Position numbers and translations under genes: made by a program. The notes beneath the pieces are model-generated. The model did not search any database and was not told the origin of the DNA. It saw only the letters and a list, made by a program, of their open reading frames with translations. DNA of 64,000 nt from Bacillus zhangzhouensis (lineage in GTDB: Bacteria; Bacillota; Bacilli; Bacillales; Bacillaceae), in contig CP099514.1 of NCBI GenBank assembly GCA_025809375.1, forward strand, positions 1,178,001-1,242,000, written 5' to 3'. Of the stretch, positions 52,541 to 63,842 are shown in pieces; the stretch's first letter is position 1; each line of letters begins with the position of its first letter.

Positions 52541-53851
52541 TTGAACAAAACATATCAAGTGCGGATCATGTTATCTGTTCTTGCATTTATCTTTATCATA
52601 AGCTGGGATTTCTTTTATTATCTAAGCGGCTATCAAATTAAATGGCCGCTCGATCTAGCCTTTACAGTCGTTTTGTTAGCAGGGATTTGGGTTGTTTCAG
52701 GATATGTAGACCGCTTGAATTTACTTGTGTCAGATCTAAATAAGAGAGAAAAAGAAGCACACGAACTGACAGAGCGGCTGAATCGTATTACAGATAACTT
52801 GCAAGAAATCGTCTTTGAAACAGATGAAAAAGGGCAAATCATTTTCTTAAATCAAGCATGGAAACAAATGACCGGCTATGACATAGATGAATGTCTAGGC
52901 ACGATGTACAATCAGTACTTTGATCAAGAAGAAAGAGTTGTTCAGCATTTGTCATCTGTCATCAAAGAGCATAAGGATGCAGGGCGGATCGAACTGCAGC
53001 TTCATCATAAAGAGGGAAAGAAAGTATGGGGAGACGTTCATTATAAGCTCTACTTTGATGAGCAGCATCAGTTTACTGGAGGTATTGGAACAGTTGCAGA
53101 TATTACAAAACAAAAGCTCGCAAAGCTTGAGCTTGAAAAATCAAATCAACAATTGCAAATGCAGGCGCAAAAGCTGGCCGTTGCAGGACAAATAGCCGCT
53201 GGAATTGCCCATGAAGTCAGAAATCCGCTGACCTCAGTAAACGGTTTTTTGCAGCTCATGAAAACACAATATCCGGAAAGAACCGATTATTTTGACATTA
53301 TCTTTTCCGAAATTAAACGGATTGATTTTGTTTTAAGTGAGCTGCTTGTGCTGGCAAAGCCGCAATCGGTCCGTTTTCAAGAAGTTCAGCTTCATGGACT
53401 GTTAGAACAGGTCATTACATTGCTAAAAACCAATGCAGTTCTTTCGAATATTGATCTCAAACAGCCATTTAAAAAACAGGATGCCGGTGTTATTTTAGCA
53501 GACGCTAACCAAATGAAACAGCTGTTCATTAATTTAATCAAAAATGCCATTGAGGCAATGCCTGAAGGCGGCAGTATATACATATCAACAGAAAAAGTGA
53601 TGAATGAATGGAAAATTACCATTCAAGATGAAGGAAAAGGGATGTCTGAAGAGGATATTCAGAAAATATATGATCCTTTCTTCTCCACGAAAACAGAAGG
53701 GACGGGGCTTGGTCTCACCATCTGTGCAACGATTTTAAAAGATCATCACGGTAGGATGGATGTGTCCAGTGAGCTGGGAAAAGGTACAGCATTTCATATC
53801 TATTTACCTGTGTGTCAAAAAAGCAGACAGCAGCAAGGCGAGAGGACGTGA
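52541..53851 (+). CDS. kinC: Membrane sensor histidine kinase KinC
   Basis: About 436 aa. Two membrane helices near residues 10-28 and 37-53 precede a PAS domain (about 85-200), then the kinase core: GIAHEVRNPLT with H224, NLIKNAIE, DEGKGM and GTGLGL. KinC phosphorylates Spo0F/Spo0A and responds to potassium leakage caused by surfactin, favouring biofilm. TTG 52541 is 6-7 nt after AGGTGG; an upstream GTG at 52490 would span a possible promoter. Confidence 0.88.
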   Translation: MNKTYQVRIMLSVLAFIFIISWDFFYYLSGYQIKWPLDLAFTVVLLAGIWVVSGYVDRLNLLVSDLNKREKEAHELTERLNRITDNLQEIVFETDEKGQIIFLNQAWKQMTGYDIDECLGTMYNQYFDQEERVVQHLSSVIKEHKDAGRIELQLHHKEGKKVWGDVHYKLYFDEQHQFTGGIGTVADITKQKLAKLELEKSNQQLQMQAQKLAVAGQIAAGIAHEVRNPLTSVNGFLQLMKTQYPERTDYFDIIFSEIKRIDFVLSELLVLAKPQSVRFQEVQLHGLLEQVITLLKTNAVLSNIDLKQPFKKQDAGVILADANQMKQLFINLIKNAIEAMPEGGSIYISTEKVMNEWKITIQDEGKGMSEEDIQKIYDPFFSTKTEGTGLGLTICATILKDHHGRMDVSSELGKGTAFHIYLPVCQKSRQQQGERT

Positions 53852-53855
53852 TTTC

Positions 53856-54692
53856 ATGACGATGAAAGCTTTATTTGTATATGGGACGCTTCTGCAGCAT
53901 GAAGAGCACCACGAGACGTATATAAAAGATACGAGGCCATTAGCTAAATCAGCTTGGATCAGTGGCAGAATCTATGATACAGGTCATGGATACCCTGCGT
54001 GCGTTCCTGAAGAAAAAAGCACAGTTTATGGAGAATTGTACGAGGTAACCGTAAGCACGCTGAATAAGATAGATGCACTAGAGGAAGGGTATGACAAGCA
54101 GATGGTCGATGTCATGACAGACAAAGGTGTGGTGGAGGCTGTTACATACACTTTACCAAAGCAGAAGGCAACAGCGCTGAAGGAAATTGAGAGCGGCTGC
54201 TGGAAGGAATATAGACTGTGGCAAAAGAAGCCGACATCCTTCTATTATTTTGCCTATGGCTCCTGTATGGATGATGCAAGATTTAAGTTGGCAGATGTCG
54301 ATCATTATTTTAAGCAAATCATCGGCGGCGGTGCACTGAACGGTTTTACAACTAGATTTACATTGGTGAGGCCTGATGGGTCAAGAGCTGATATGGTAGA
54401 AGACGGCGGAGAAACAGAGGGCGTTTTATATGAGGTTCCTTTTGATGCCATTCGATATTTGTACAAACGAGAAGGCGTATATGAGGGCACATATCGTCCA
54501 GCTTTTGTCGATGTCAAAATAGGTGATCAAATATATGCGGACTGTTTAACCTTTCTTGTTCTTCAAAAGAGCGAAGAAATTGCTCCGCCAGGTCATTACC
54601 GCAGTGAAATTGAAAAAGGAGCAGATCTTTACTTAAGTGAAGCGTTCCGCAAAAAAATTCGCTCGCATATGGATTCATTAATCAAACCGTAG
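53856..54692 (+). CDS. ykqA: Gamma-glutamylcyclotransferase-like protein YkqA
   Basis: 278 aa with two tandem AIG2/GGCT-like domains, marked by VYGTLLQHE (residues 7-15) and FAYGSCMDD (about 132). Enzymes of this fold release 5-oxoproline from gamma-glutamyl compounds, but no activity is known for YkqA. The start is 4 nt after the kinC stop; AGAGGACGTGA is the ribosome site, with ATG 53862 as an alternative. Confidence 0.85.
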   Translation: MTMKALFVYGTLLQHEEHHETYIKDTRPLAKSAWISGRIYDTGHGYPACVPEEKSTVYGELYEVTVSTLNKIDALEEGYDKQMVDVMTDKGVVEAVTYTLPKQKATALKEIESGCWKEYRLWQKKPTSFYYFAYGSCMDDARFKLADVDHYFKQIIGGGALNGFTTRFTLVRPDGSRADMVEDGGETEGVLYEVPFDAIRYLYKREGVYEGTYRPAFVDVKIGDQIYADCLTFLVLQKSEEIAPPGHYRSEIEKGADLYLSEAFRKKIRSHMDSLIKP

Positions 54693-54729
54693 TAAAATGC
54701 ATGGTAAGTGAGATAAAAGGAGTCTGAAC

Positions 54730-55398
54730 ATGAAAAAGGAATATGCAGTCATTGGTCTTGGACGTTTTGGCGGAAGTATTTGCAAGGCGCTGAGCGAAGA
54801 AGGACTTGAAGTCATGGCCATGGATATGAATGAAGATCGAGTGAACGAATACGCGAAAATTGCCTCACATGCGGTCATTGGCGATTCGACGGACGAATCT
54901 GTTTTAAAAAATCTCGGTATTCGTAATTTTGATCATGTCATTGTTGCGATTGGCGAAAACATTCAGGCCAGTATTTTAACTACGATCATGCTGAAAGAGC
55001 TTGGCGTCAAAATGGTCACAGTAAAAGCGCAAAACGACTATCATGAAAAGGTACTAAATAAAATTGGGGCTGACCGCATCGTTCATCCAGAGCGGGATAT
55101 GGGCAGACGAATTGCACATAAAATCATCTCCAACAATGTATTAGATTATCTTGAGCTGTCAGATGAGTACAGCCTCATTGAAATCGTTGCCAACAGCAGG
55201 CTTGCAGGACATTCTCTTTTAGATCTCGATATTAGAGCGAGATATGGCATTAATATTGTAGCGATTAAGCGTGGAAAAGAAGTGATCGTTTCGCCGCTCG
55301 CTGATGAAATGATTCAAAAAGAAGATATCCTGATTGTCATTGGGGCAGTAGCTGATATCGGACGCTTTGAAAAACGAGAAATGCAGAACGATAATTAA
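54730..55398 (+). CDS. ktrC: Potassium channel gating protein KtrC
   Basis: 222-aa cytoplasmic octameric ring subunit of the KtrCD potassium transporter. An RCK_N Rossmann domain (residues 1-125, GLGRFGGSI) binds ATP/ADP, and the RCK_C domain (about 135-222) binds c-di-AMP in B. subtilis. ATG 54730 follows AAAGGAG. It is functionally linked to darB in this window. Confidence 0.93.
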   Translation: MKKEYAVIGLGRFGGSICKALSEEGLEVMAMDMNEDRVNEYAKIASHAVIGDSTDESVLKNLGIRNFDHVIVAIGENIQASILTTIMLKELGVKMVTVKAQNDYHEKVLNKIGADRIVHPERDMGRRIAHKIISNNVLDYLELSDEYSLIEIVANSRLAGHSLLDLDIRARYGINIVAIKRGKEVIVSPLADEMIQKEDILIVIGAVADIGRFEKREMQNDN

Positions 55399-55422
55399 AC
55401 ACTCCTGGGCGGGGTGTTTTTT
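55398..55422 (+). terminator. Terminator of ktrC
   Basis: AACAC(T)CC / GGGGTGTT, then TTTTTT. Confidence 0.8.
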
Positions 55423-55571
55423 ATATAATTGTGTACACACGAGGTGGACATGAAAAAGACTGTTTTGTCCTGAAATAACAGCAAAAGTCAATCATTATAT
55501 TTTTCATGCAATTATCACTATTCAGAAATAAAAAACAGTATTTTCATCTGGATGATTTTCTCTAAATGTCA

Positions 55572-55600
55572 TTGACTGGGCAAACAGATTCGTTTACGAT
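55572..55600 (+). promoter_or_regulatory. adeC promoter
   Basis: TTGACT (55572-55577), 17 nt, TACGAT (55595-55600), 39 bp before the start. The preceding gap shows no purine riboswitch. Confidence 0.7.
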
Positions 55601-55639
55601 AAGAAACATTATATTGTTTACTTGGAGGAGGCAGTGTCG

Positions 55640-57370
55640 TTGGATAAGGAGCTTTTCAGACATCAAATTGAGGTAGCTGCAAAGAGAAAAAAAGCAGCCT
55701 TAGTGATTAAACATGCGAAGGTTATGGACGTGTTTAACCAGGAATGGATAGACGCTGATGTCGCTGTTGAAAATGGACAAATAGTAGGGATTGGAGAGTA
55801 CGAGGGAGAACAGGAGCTCGATGCAGCAGGTCAAATGCTTGTACCCGGTTTTATTGACGGCCACGTTCATATCGAGTCCTCTATGGTTACCCCTGCTGAA
55901 TTCTCCAAAGCTGTCGTCCCGCGCGGTGTGACAACTGTCGTAACAGACCCGCATGAAATTGCCAATGTGTCAGGGATCACAGGCATCCGTTTTATGCTGG
56001 AAGAAGCAAGAAAAGCTGCCTTAAATATTTATTTCATGCTGCCATCCTGTGTACCAGCAGTCAGTTTTGAACGATCAGGTGCTGTTTTAAAAGCGAAAGA
56101 TTTAAAGCCTTTGTATCAAGAGAAAGAGGTTTTAGGTCTTGCCGAGGTGATGGATTATGTCGGTGTGGAGCAGGCAGAAGAAGATATGCTTCAAAAGCTG
56201 CTTGATGCTCAAAACGAGAATAAATTGATTGATGGCCATCTAGCAGGCTTAACAGAGCGATTAATAAACGTTTACCGTACAGCAAGTGTCCAAACAGATC
56301 ACGAGGTAACAACAGCCGGGGAAGCCCTTGAACGTGTAAAACGAGGCATGTATGTCATGCTGAGAGAAGGCTCTGTTGCCAAAAACGTGAAAAACGTTTT
56401 ACCTGCTGTGAATGCAAAAAATGCGAGACGCTTTTTCTTTTGTACCGATGATAAACATTTAGATGATTTAATCGCGCAGGGAAGTATTGATGAACAAGTG
56501 CGTATGTCTATAAAAGAGGGATTAGACCCATTTTTAGCGTATCAAATGGGAAGTTTAAACGCAGCAGAGTGTTTTGGCCTCAAAACAAAGGGAGCCATTG
56601 CGCCAGGCTTTGATGCTGATTTTATGCTCGTCTCTGATCTTCATCAAGTAGATATCACCAGCGTATTTATTGCAGGAGAATTGGTGGCGCAGCATGGACA
56701 GTATAAGCCAAATGTCGAAAAGATTGCACCGAGTTCAGCATTATTACAATCTGTTCATACTATAGACGTTCAAGAGCAAGATCTGGCTCTGCCTATCACA
56801 GCTCATCAAAAAATGAATGTGATCCGCATTATTCCGAATCAGCTAGAAACAAAATTAGAACAAATCTCTCCTTCAGAAACGAACGGACAATTCACTAGTA
56901 ATACAGAAAGAGATCTATTAAAAATGGTGCTTGTCGAACGTCATCAAGGCTTATCTGAAATGGGGATAGGGATTGTCAGCGGCTTCGGATTAGAAAAGGG
57001 CGCAATTGCAACAACGGTTGCGCATGATTCTCATAATTTAATTGCGGTTGGCACAAATGATGCTGATATCGTAATAGCCATTAACGCGTTAAAAGAGGCA
57101 GGAGGCGGTTTGGCGGTTGTCAAAGAGGGTCAGTCTCTTCATACCCTGCCATTACCGATCTCTGGTTTATTGTCAGATCAGCCGGCACATCTTGTAAATG
57201 AAAGCCTTCATGCGATCCATGAAGCGTTAAAAGAAACAGGCTTTACTTTAGATTTTAATCCGTTTTTGACGCTGTCCTTCTTGGCACTCCCAGTCATCCC
57301 TGATGTGAAAATGACAACAAAGGGTTTGTTTGATGTCAGAAACTTTGAGCATCTCCCAATTCAATCATAA
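55640..57370 (+). CDS. adeC: Adenine deaminase AdeC
   Basis: 576-aa amidohydrolase-superfamily enzyme converting adenine to hypoxanthine in purine salvage. The metal-site motif DGHVHIESS and a later HDSHN, together with the conserved C-terminal SGLLSD region, are visible. TTG 55640 is preferred because GGAGGAG (55624-55630) is 9 nt upstream and the length then equals the B. subtilis protein; GTG 55634 is too close. Confidence 0.92.
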   Translation: MDKELFRHQIEVAAKRKKAALVIKHAKVMDVFNQEWIDADVAVENGQIVGIGEYEGEQELDAAGQMLVPGFIDGHVHIESSMVTPAEFSKAVVPRGVTTVVTDPHEIANVSGITGIRFMLEEARKAALNIYFMLPSCVPAVSFERSGAVLKAKDLKPLYQEKEVLGLAEVMDYVGVEQAEEDMLQKLLDAQNENKLIDGHLAGLTERLINVYRTASVQTDHEVTTAGEALERVKRGMYVMLREGSVAKNVKNVLPAVNAKNARRFFFCTDDKHLDDLIAQGSIDEQVRMSIKEGLDPFLAYQMGSLNAAECFGLKTKGAIAPGFDADFMLVSDLHQVDITSVFIAGELVAQHGQYKPNVEKIAPSSALLQSVHTIDVQEQDLALPITAHQKMNVIRIIPNQLETKLEQISPSETNGQFTSNTERDLLKMVLVERHQGLSEMGIGIVSGFGLEKGAIATTVAHDSHNLIAVGTNDADIVIAINALKEAGGGLAVVKEGQSLHTLPLPISGLLSDQPAHLVNESLHAIHEALKETGFTLDFNPFLTLSFLALPVIPDVKMTTKGLFDVRNFEHLPIQS

Positions 57371-57379
57371 AAAGAGAGA

Positions 57380-57414
57380 AACCGCATGAGTATCTTGTAT
57401 ATATGCGGTTTTTT
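57380..57414 (+). terminator. Terminator of adeC
   Basis: AACCGCAT / ATGCGGTT with a 13-nt loop, then TTTTT. Confidence 0.85.
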
Positions 57415-57427
57415 AAAATGAATGATG

Positions 57428-57466
57428 AAAAAAAGAGACACAGCCAAGCGGCTTGTGTCTCTTTTT
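57428..57466 (-). terminator. Terminator of rnjA
   Basis: AAAAAAGAGACACAGCC / GGCTTGTGTCTCTTTTT with a 4-nt loop. Confidence 0.9.
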
Positions 57467-57470
57467 GTGA

Positions 57471-59138
57471 TTACACTTCCATAATAATCGGTAAGATCAT
57501 TGGGCGGCGTCTTGTTTTTTCATAAAGGAAAGGTGCAAGGGTATCTGTAATTTCGTTCTTAATTTCAGACCACTGAGTTGTCTTACGTTCCATTACTTTT
57601 TCAAGATGCTTTGAAATTAAATCCTGTGCATCTTTGATAAGGTCTCCAGATTCTCTCATGTAGACAAAACCTCTTGAGATCAAATCAGGCCCAGCAGAGA
57701 TTTTGAATTCTTTCATGTCCATGCTGACGACCACAATGACAAGACCCTCTTCAGAAAGAATGCGGCGGTCTCTTAAAACGATGTTTCCGATATCGCCAAT
57801 ACCGCTTCCATCGATATACACGTTGCCTGATGGAATTTTGCCAGCGATACTTGCTTCGTCACTTTTCAGTGCAAGAACTTCACCGTTATCCATAATAAAG
57901 CAGTTTTCCTCAGGAATGCCGCAATCATTTGCAAGCTTGATATGCGTTTTTTGCATGCGGTATTCACCGTGAATCGGCATAAAGAATTTTGGTTTAATTA
58001 AACGGAGCATGAGTTTTTGTTCTTCTTGTCCGCCGTGACCAGATGTATGAATATTATTAAGCGAGCCATGAATGACCTCAGCGCCTGCACGATAAAGCTG
58101 GTTAATGGTGCGGCTCACGCTAATATTGTTACCTGGGATCGGTGAAGATGAGAAGACAACAGTGTCTCCAGGATTAATGGAAATCTGGCGGTGAGTACCG
58201 TTCGCAATACGAGAAAGGGCTGCCATCGGTTCACCCTGGCTCCCAGTACAAAGAATTGTCACTTTGTTTGCTGGAAGGCGGTTGATTTCATTATGTTCAA
58301 TAAACGTGTTTTTTGGGCATTTAATATAGCCAAGATCTTGTCCAATATCAATAGCAGATTCCATACTGCGTCCAAATACAGCAACTTTTCTGCCGTTGGC
58401 AACAGCAGACTCAATCACTTGCTGAAGCCTGTGAATGTTTGAAGCAAACGTGGCAAAGATGATACGTCCATCGACTTTTCTAAAGATGTCATCAATGCTT
58501 TCACCTACGCGTCTTTCAGACATCGTAAATTCTGGGATTTCACTGTTTGTGCTATCAGATAAAAGACAAAGAACCCCTTCTTTTCCGATCTCAGCCATCT
58601 TGGTTAAATTGGCAGGCTCGCCAACAGGAGTAAAGTCAAACTTGAAATCACCTGTATGTACGATGTTACCCGGAGGTGTCTTGACGACAATTCCATAAGA
58701 ATCTGGGATGCTGTGAGTGGTTCTAAAGAAAGACACAGCAGTTTTTCTAAATTTAATGGTATCTTCTTCTTCAAAAATGTGAAGTTTTGTTTGTCTCAAG
58801 AGACCATGCTCTTCCAATTTATTACGAAGTAGGCCGATTGCGAGTTTGCCGCCGTAAACTGGAATATTTACTTGCTTGAGAAGGTAAGGGATACCGCCGA
58901 TGTGGTCTTCATGTCCGTGAGTGATGAAAAGACCTTTGATTTTATCTTCGTTTTTAACTAAGTACGTATAGTCAGGGATGACGTAGTCAATTCCAAGAAG
59001 TTCATCTTCAGGAAACTTAATACCAGCATCAATTAAAATGATTTCATCTTGAAATTGAACGCCATACGTGTTTTTACCGATCTCGCCTAAACCGCCGAGC
59101 GCAAAAACTGCCGCCTGATCGTTTTTTACAAATTTCAT
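57471..59138 (-). CDS. rnjA: Ribonuclease J1
   Basis: 555-aa essential 5'-3' exonuclease/endonuclease of mRNA decay and 16S rRNA maturation. Metallo-beta-lactamase motif H74-GHED-H79 in [12 protein letters not shown], beta-CASP motif CTGSQGEPM, and the C-terminal domain are complete. ATG 59138 is chosen because GGAG is about 11 nt away and the length matches; it lies 5 nt after the rpoY stop. Confidence 0.95.
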   Translation of the reverse strand: MKFVKNDQAAVFALGGLGEIGKNTYGVQFQDEIILIDAGIKFPEDELLGIDYVIPDYTYLVKNEDKIKGLFITHGHEDHIGGIPYLLKQVNIPVYGGKLAIGLLRNKLEEHGLLRQTKLHIFEEEDTIKFRKTAVSFFRTTHSIPDSYGIVVKTPPGNIVHTGDFKFDFTPVGEPANLTKMAEIGKEGVLCLLSDSTNSEIPEFTMSERRVGESIDDIFRKVDGRIIFATFASNIHRLQQVIESAVANGRKVAVFGRSMESAIDIGQDLGYIKCPKNTFIEHNEINRLPANKVTILCTGSQGEPMAALSRIANGTHRQISINPGDTVVFSSSPIPGNNISVSRTINQLYRAGAEVIHGSLNNIHTSGHGGQEEQKLMLRLIKPKFFMPIHGEYRMQKTHIKLANDCGIPEENCFIMDNGEVLALKSDEASIAGKIPSGNVYIDGSGIGDIGNIVLRDRRILSEEGLVIVVVSMDMKEFKISAGPDLISRGFVYMRESGDLIKDAQDLISKHLEKVMERKTTQWSEIKNEITDTLAPFLYEKTRRRPMILPIIMEV

Positions 59139-59143
59139 TCCTC

Positions 59144-59353
59144 TCATAGCTCCAATACTTTAAAATTTTCACTTTCTCGTTCATAGTCTAAAAAAGCACC
59201 GTCTACAGGCTGAATGAATTCAATGTTGTAGTTATGTTTTTTCAACTTATCGCGTACGTCTCTTTCAGAAACCGCTTCAACGTATAGTGAATCTGTGTGT
59301 TCTCTTACAGGCACCTCAGTAGTACTTGTCTGAAAAAATACCTTATATATCAT
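59144..59353 (-). CDS. rpoY: RNA polymerase epsilon subunit RpoY
   Basis: 69-aa small subunit of the core RNA polymerase in Firmicutes (formerly YkzG), with the YKVFFQ and [16 protein letters not shown] segments. It precedes rnjA in one operon, as in B. subtilis. ATG 59353 follows GGAGAGA. Confidence 0.93.
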   Translation of the reverse strand: MIYKVFFQTSTTEVPVREHTDSLYVEAVSERDVRDKLKKHNYNIEFIQPVDGAFLDYERESENFKVLEL

Positions 59354-59433
59354 CTAAATCTCTCCTTAAATACCGTATGTTACACTCGCTTATTCTATTA
59401 TATTAAAAAAACGCGCATAAGAAAAGTCTCTGA

Positions 59434-59468
59434 GAAAAAAGGATCTTCGGCAAATATGCGGAAGATCC
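59434..59468 (-). terminator. Terminator of the 23-codon ORF
   Basis: GGATCTTC / GAAGATCC with a loop of about 12 nt and, on the minus strand, a run of six T. Confidence 0.85.
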
Positions 59469-59470
59469 CT

Positions 59471-59542
59471 TTAAGCAATCGATTTTTTACGAAGCATGTC
59501 CTTCCATTGTCTTCGAATTTTCTTGCGCAGACGACGAAGCAT
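59471..59542 (-). CDS. Putative 23-aa basic peptide
   Basis: Frame of 23 codons, MLRRLRKKIRRQWKDMLRKKSIA being too long to quote in full: it starts MLRRLRKKIRR, carries one Trp (W13) and ends RKKSIA, net charge strongly positive. AAAGGAGG (59552-59559) is 9 nt before the ATG, and the terminator begins 3 nt after the stop. A TATAAT near 59613-59618 on the minus strand gives a promoter. All three elements together argue for a translated small gene, not chance. No family is recognised. Confidence 0.6.
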   Translation of the reverse strand: MLRRLRKKIRRQWKDMLRKKSIA

Positions 59543-59748
59543 CACATGCCGCCTCCTTTCGGGTTGAAGTAAGCTTAAACTGCGTATTCCGGTCTCTCTA
59601 TATACTTGTATTATATGATGTTTCCATTGAATGTTACATGGATATATGTGGGAGTTAGGCACTTACAAAAGGAATTGGTTTCGAAAGAGGTAATCTTTCT
59701 GTATGATGAAAGAGAGTGTGTACATAACAAAGGACAGGAGGGCGAGAT

Positions 59749-60528
59749 ATGAATAAAAAAGTCATCTTCTTTGATATCGATGGTACTTTATATGACCATG
59801 ATAAAAATATACCTGAGTCAACGAAGCGAGCGGTTCATTTATTAAAAGAAAAAGGCCATCATCTCTTTATTGCATCTGGACGTTCTCCTTTTCTGATTCA
59901 GCCCATTTTAGAAGAATTAGGGCTTGACTCATTCATTGCTTATAACGGCCAGTATGTCATGTATGAGGGAGACGTTATTTACGGCAATTCGCTAAAGCAG
60001 GAGCTGATGGAGCGGATTTATGAGACCGCGGATCGTCATGATCATCCGCTTGTTTTTATGGGAGAAAAAACGATGAAGGCGTCTGTGCCGAATCACCCGT
60101 TTATCCATGAAGGAATCGGTACTTTAAAAACAGAGCATCCTGAGTACGATTTGTCTTTCTTTAAAGAAAACGACATTTTTCAAATGCTGTTATTTTGTAA
60201 GGCAGAAGAGGAAGAGCAATATAAGGCATTCTATGAAGAAATTGATCTTGTCAGGTGGCATGAGCTGTCAACAGATGTTCTGCCTAAAGGAGGATCAAAA
60301 GCTGAAGGGATCAAACGAGTCATCGAAAGACTACCTTACGATCAAAAGGATACAATTGCCTTTGGAGACGGACTGAACGATAGAGAAATGATTTCGTTTG
60401 CTGGAATAGGCGTTGCGATGGGAAATGCTGTGAGTGAACTGAAAGCATTGGCTGATTTTGTGACAAAACCAGTAGATGAGGGCGGCATATTGCATGCAGT
60501 GACCCATCTTGGCCTCATTGAAGAATAA
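59749..60528 (+). CDS. ykrA: HAD-family phosphatase YkrA
   Basis: 259-aa Cof-type HAD hydrolase. Motif I FFDIDGTLYD (nucleophile Asp, residues 8-17), Motif II SGRSP, Motif III Lys near GGSKAEGI and Motif IV GDGLNDREM are all present. It probably dephosphorylates a sugar phosphate or FMN-like compound; the substrate is unknown. ATG 59749 follows CAGGAGGG. Confidence 0.9.
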   Translation: MNKKVIFFDIDGTLYDHDKNIPESTKRAVHLLKEKGHHLFIASGRSPFLIQPILEELGLDSFIAYNGQYVMYEGDVIYGNSLKQELMERIYETADRHDHPLVFMGEKTMKASVPNHPFIHEGIGTLKTEHPEYDLSFFKENDIFQMLLFCKAEEEEQYKAFYEEIDLVRWHELSTDVLPKGGSKAEGIKRVIERLPYDQKDTIAFGDGLNDREMISFAGIGVAMGNAVSELKALADFVTKPVDEGGILHAVTHLGLIEE

Positions 60529-60530
60529 AA

Positions 60531-60563
60531 AAGAAGACCCGGCGATCGCCGGGTCTTCTTTTT
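60531..60563. terminator. Bidirectional terminator, ykrA and defB
   Basis: AAGAAGACCCGGC / GCCGGGTCTTCTT with a 4-nt loop. Confidence 0.9.
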
Positions 60564-60566
60564 ATG

Positions 60567-61124
60567 TTATGATCTGCCGATCGCAACAGAGTTTTCTGGC
60601 TCAGCGAATGGCTGATCTTTTTGAATATGATCATAAAACATAATGCCATTTAAATGGTCAATTTCGTGCTGAAAGACAATAGCGGGGAACCCTTTTAGGC
60701 GAATATCAATGTCCTCTCCTTCAAGCGTTGTGGCTTTGACCCTGATTTTTAGATATCGAGGAACAAATCCAGGGATGGCTTCATCAACTGATAAACAGCC
60801 TTCACCAGTAGCTAAATAAGCTCTTTTGACTGAATGACTGACAATACGCGGGTTGAACAGAGCATAGCTGTATTCTTCTCCGTCTTCATCCTCACAGTGA
60901 ACAGCGATCATCCGTTTACTAATATTGATTTGCGGAGCAGCTAATCCAACACCGGGTCTTAGTCCGTATTTTTCAGCAATGTCAGCATCCTGACTGTTTT
61001 TGACGAATTCGATCATGTCAGCTAATTGCTGTTTTTCCTCTTCTGTCGGCGGGAGCTCGACCGCTTCAGCTGTTTGTCTTAAGACGGGATGTCCGTCCCT
61101 TACGATATCATCCATGGTAATCAC
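60567..61124 (-). CDS. defB: Peptide deformylase DefB
   Basis: 185-aa metalloenzyme (Fe/Zn) removing the N-formyl group from nascent proteins. Motifs GVGLAAPQ (58-65), EGCLS with Cys110, and H153-EIDH157 supply the metal and catalytic Glu. The length matches B. subtilis DefB (YkrB), the main deformylase. ATG 61124 has a modest ribosome site. It converges with ykrA. Confidence 0.93.
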   Translation of the reverse strand: MITMDDIVRDGHPVLRQTAEAVELPPTEEEKQQLADMIEFVKNSQDADIAEKYGLRPGVGLAAPQINISKRMIAVHCEDEDGEEYSYALFNPRIVSHSVKRAYLATGEGCLSVDEAIPGFVPRYLKIRVKATTLEGEDIDIRLKGFPAIVFQHEIDHLNGIMFYDHIQKDQPFAEPENSVAIGRS

Positions 61125-61194
61125 AAATCTTCACTCCTATTTCCTTTGTATGTAAAGTATATAAAATGATACACAACATATGCAATGAAAGAAA

Positions 61195-61219
61195 GAAGAC
61201 CGGTCCTATGAGACCGGTC
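61195..61219 (-). terminator. Terminator of the YjcZ-family gene
   Basis: GACCGGT / ACCGGTC with an 8-nt loop; the minus strand continues with a T-rich stretch. Confidence 0.75.
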
Positions 61220-61235
61220 AAAGGCTTAAATAGCC

Positions 61236-61433
61236 TTAGCAGCAGCCACCGCCGCCTAAGAATGCTGCGCCAACGATGATTAATAGGATGAAAAGCACAA
61301 CGATTAAAGCGAATGTACGTCCGCCGCCGTATCCGTATCCACCGCCATAACTTGGGTAACAACAGCCGCCGCCATATCCATACCCGTAACCGCCGTATCC
61401 ACCATACATACTTCCATGACTATAATTAGACAT
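61236..61433 (-). CDS. YjcZ-family small sporulation-associated membrane protein
   Basis: 65 aa: a Gly/Tyr-rich N-terminal part with a CC pair, then the YjcZ motif [19 protein letters not shown], one membrane helix, and a GGGGCC end. Proteins of this family (YjcZ, SscA) occur in spores of Bacillus. ATG 61433 follows AAAGGAGGTC. The repeats of GGY/GYGG look like low-complexity sequence but the codons differ, as expected for a real gene. Confidence 0.85.
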   Translation of the reverse strand: MSNYSHGSMYGGYGGYGYGYGGGCCYPSYGGGYGYGGGRTFALIVVLFILLIIVGAAFLGGGGCC

Positions 61434-61642
61434 ACTTTTGACCTCCTTTGGAAATACACTTGGCCTCACAAAAGTGAAGGCGAAGCGTGTAATATAAACT
61501 ATGTATGAATGTACTATTTGTATAGTCATGCGCCTATTGCTTGAAAAAAATCTTCTCCGCCTCATCTGACTGACCTCTTTCCTTGTCACAAACGCCTTTA
61601 AAAATTATAGTGGTATATGGAGATGTAAAGGGGGACCTTGTG

Positions 61643-62311
61643 ATGAGACAGATGAAAAAAAGCATGAAAGCAGGTGCTGCTTTAGCGGGGATATGTACCC
61701 TTTTGCTGGCAGGATGCGGAGGTCAAAGTCCGTTCAATGACATGCAGGATGCAATGAAGAAAATGAGTGAAAAAGAAGCATCCTTCGAAAAAGAGCAAGG
61801 TGCACTGCAAAGCTATGAGAAAAAAGAGCAGAAACTGTATACAAAAATGATTCAAACAACAAAGGACCATACAAAAACAGTGACAAGCCTTTCTGATCAG
61901 GCGTTAGCAGCGGCAGCGAAACGAGAAGAACATTTAAAATCAGAAAAAGACAGCATGGATCAATCGAAAAAAGAATTGAAAACGGTAAAGGAATCTGCTG
62001 GACGATTGCAAGATGCGGAGTTAAAAGAGAAAGCAGATCAAACAGTCAAATCGATCGAGAAACGATATGCATCATATGATCAGCTTTACAAAGAGTATCA
62101 AAAGGCGCTGAAACAAGATCAGCATTTGTACCAATCTTTAAAGAAAAAAGATCTAGGATATAAAGAGCTGAAGTCTAAGCTGAAGACCGTGAATCGTTCA
62201 TATAGCAAAGTCAGAAAAGAAAGTAAGAAGTTCAATCGATATACAGATCAACTGAATGAGCATAAAAAGGCTTTGTATAAAGCAGCAGATCGAGAGTCAA
62301 AAAAGAGCTGA
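61643..62311 (+). CDS. ykyA: Putative lipoprotein YkyA
   Basis: 222 aa. A lipoprotein signal (KKSMKAGAALAGICTLLLAGC, lipobox LLAGC with Cys near residue 26) precedes a highly charged helical body rich in Lys, Glu and Gln, probably coiled coil (about residues 40-220). Known in B. subtilis only as a putative lipoprotein beside pdhA. ATG 61643 follows AAAGGGGGA. The body suggests an extracytoplasmic scaffold or filter, but this is inference. Confidence 0.85.
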   Translation: MRQMKKSMKAGAALAGICTLLLAGCGGQSPFNDMQDAMKKMSEKEASFEKEQGALQSYEKKEQKLYTKMIQTTKDHTKTVTSLSDQALAAAAKREEHLKSEKDSMDQSKKELKTVKESAGRLQDAELKEKADQTVKSIEKRYASYDQLYKEYQKALKQDQHLYQSLKKKDLGYKELKSKLKTVNRSYSKVRKESKKFNRYTDQLNEHKKALYKAADRESKKS

Positions 62312-62330
62312 AAAAAACAGCTCTTTTTTT
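62299..62330 (+). terminator. Terminator of ykyA
   Basis: AAAAAAGAGCTG / CAGCTCTTTTTT with a 7-nt loop, overlapping the ykyA stop. Confidence 0.9.
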
Positions 62331-62333
62331 ATT

Positions 62334-62344
62334 TTTCGACAAAA
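62334..62344 (-). promoter_or_regulatory. Candidate Spo0A (0A) box upstream of pdhA
   Basis: TTTCGACAAAA, identical to the site upstream of darB. It lies about 380 bp before pdhA. Confidence 0.35.
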
Positions 62345-63839
<1,495 letters not shown>

Positions 63840-63842
63840 GCC

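Noticed and set aside
55425-55640. Purine riboswitch before adeC
   Set aside because: No conserved loop pairs or stem pattern seen; an ordinary promoter lies at 55572-55600.
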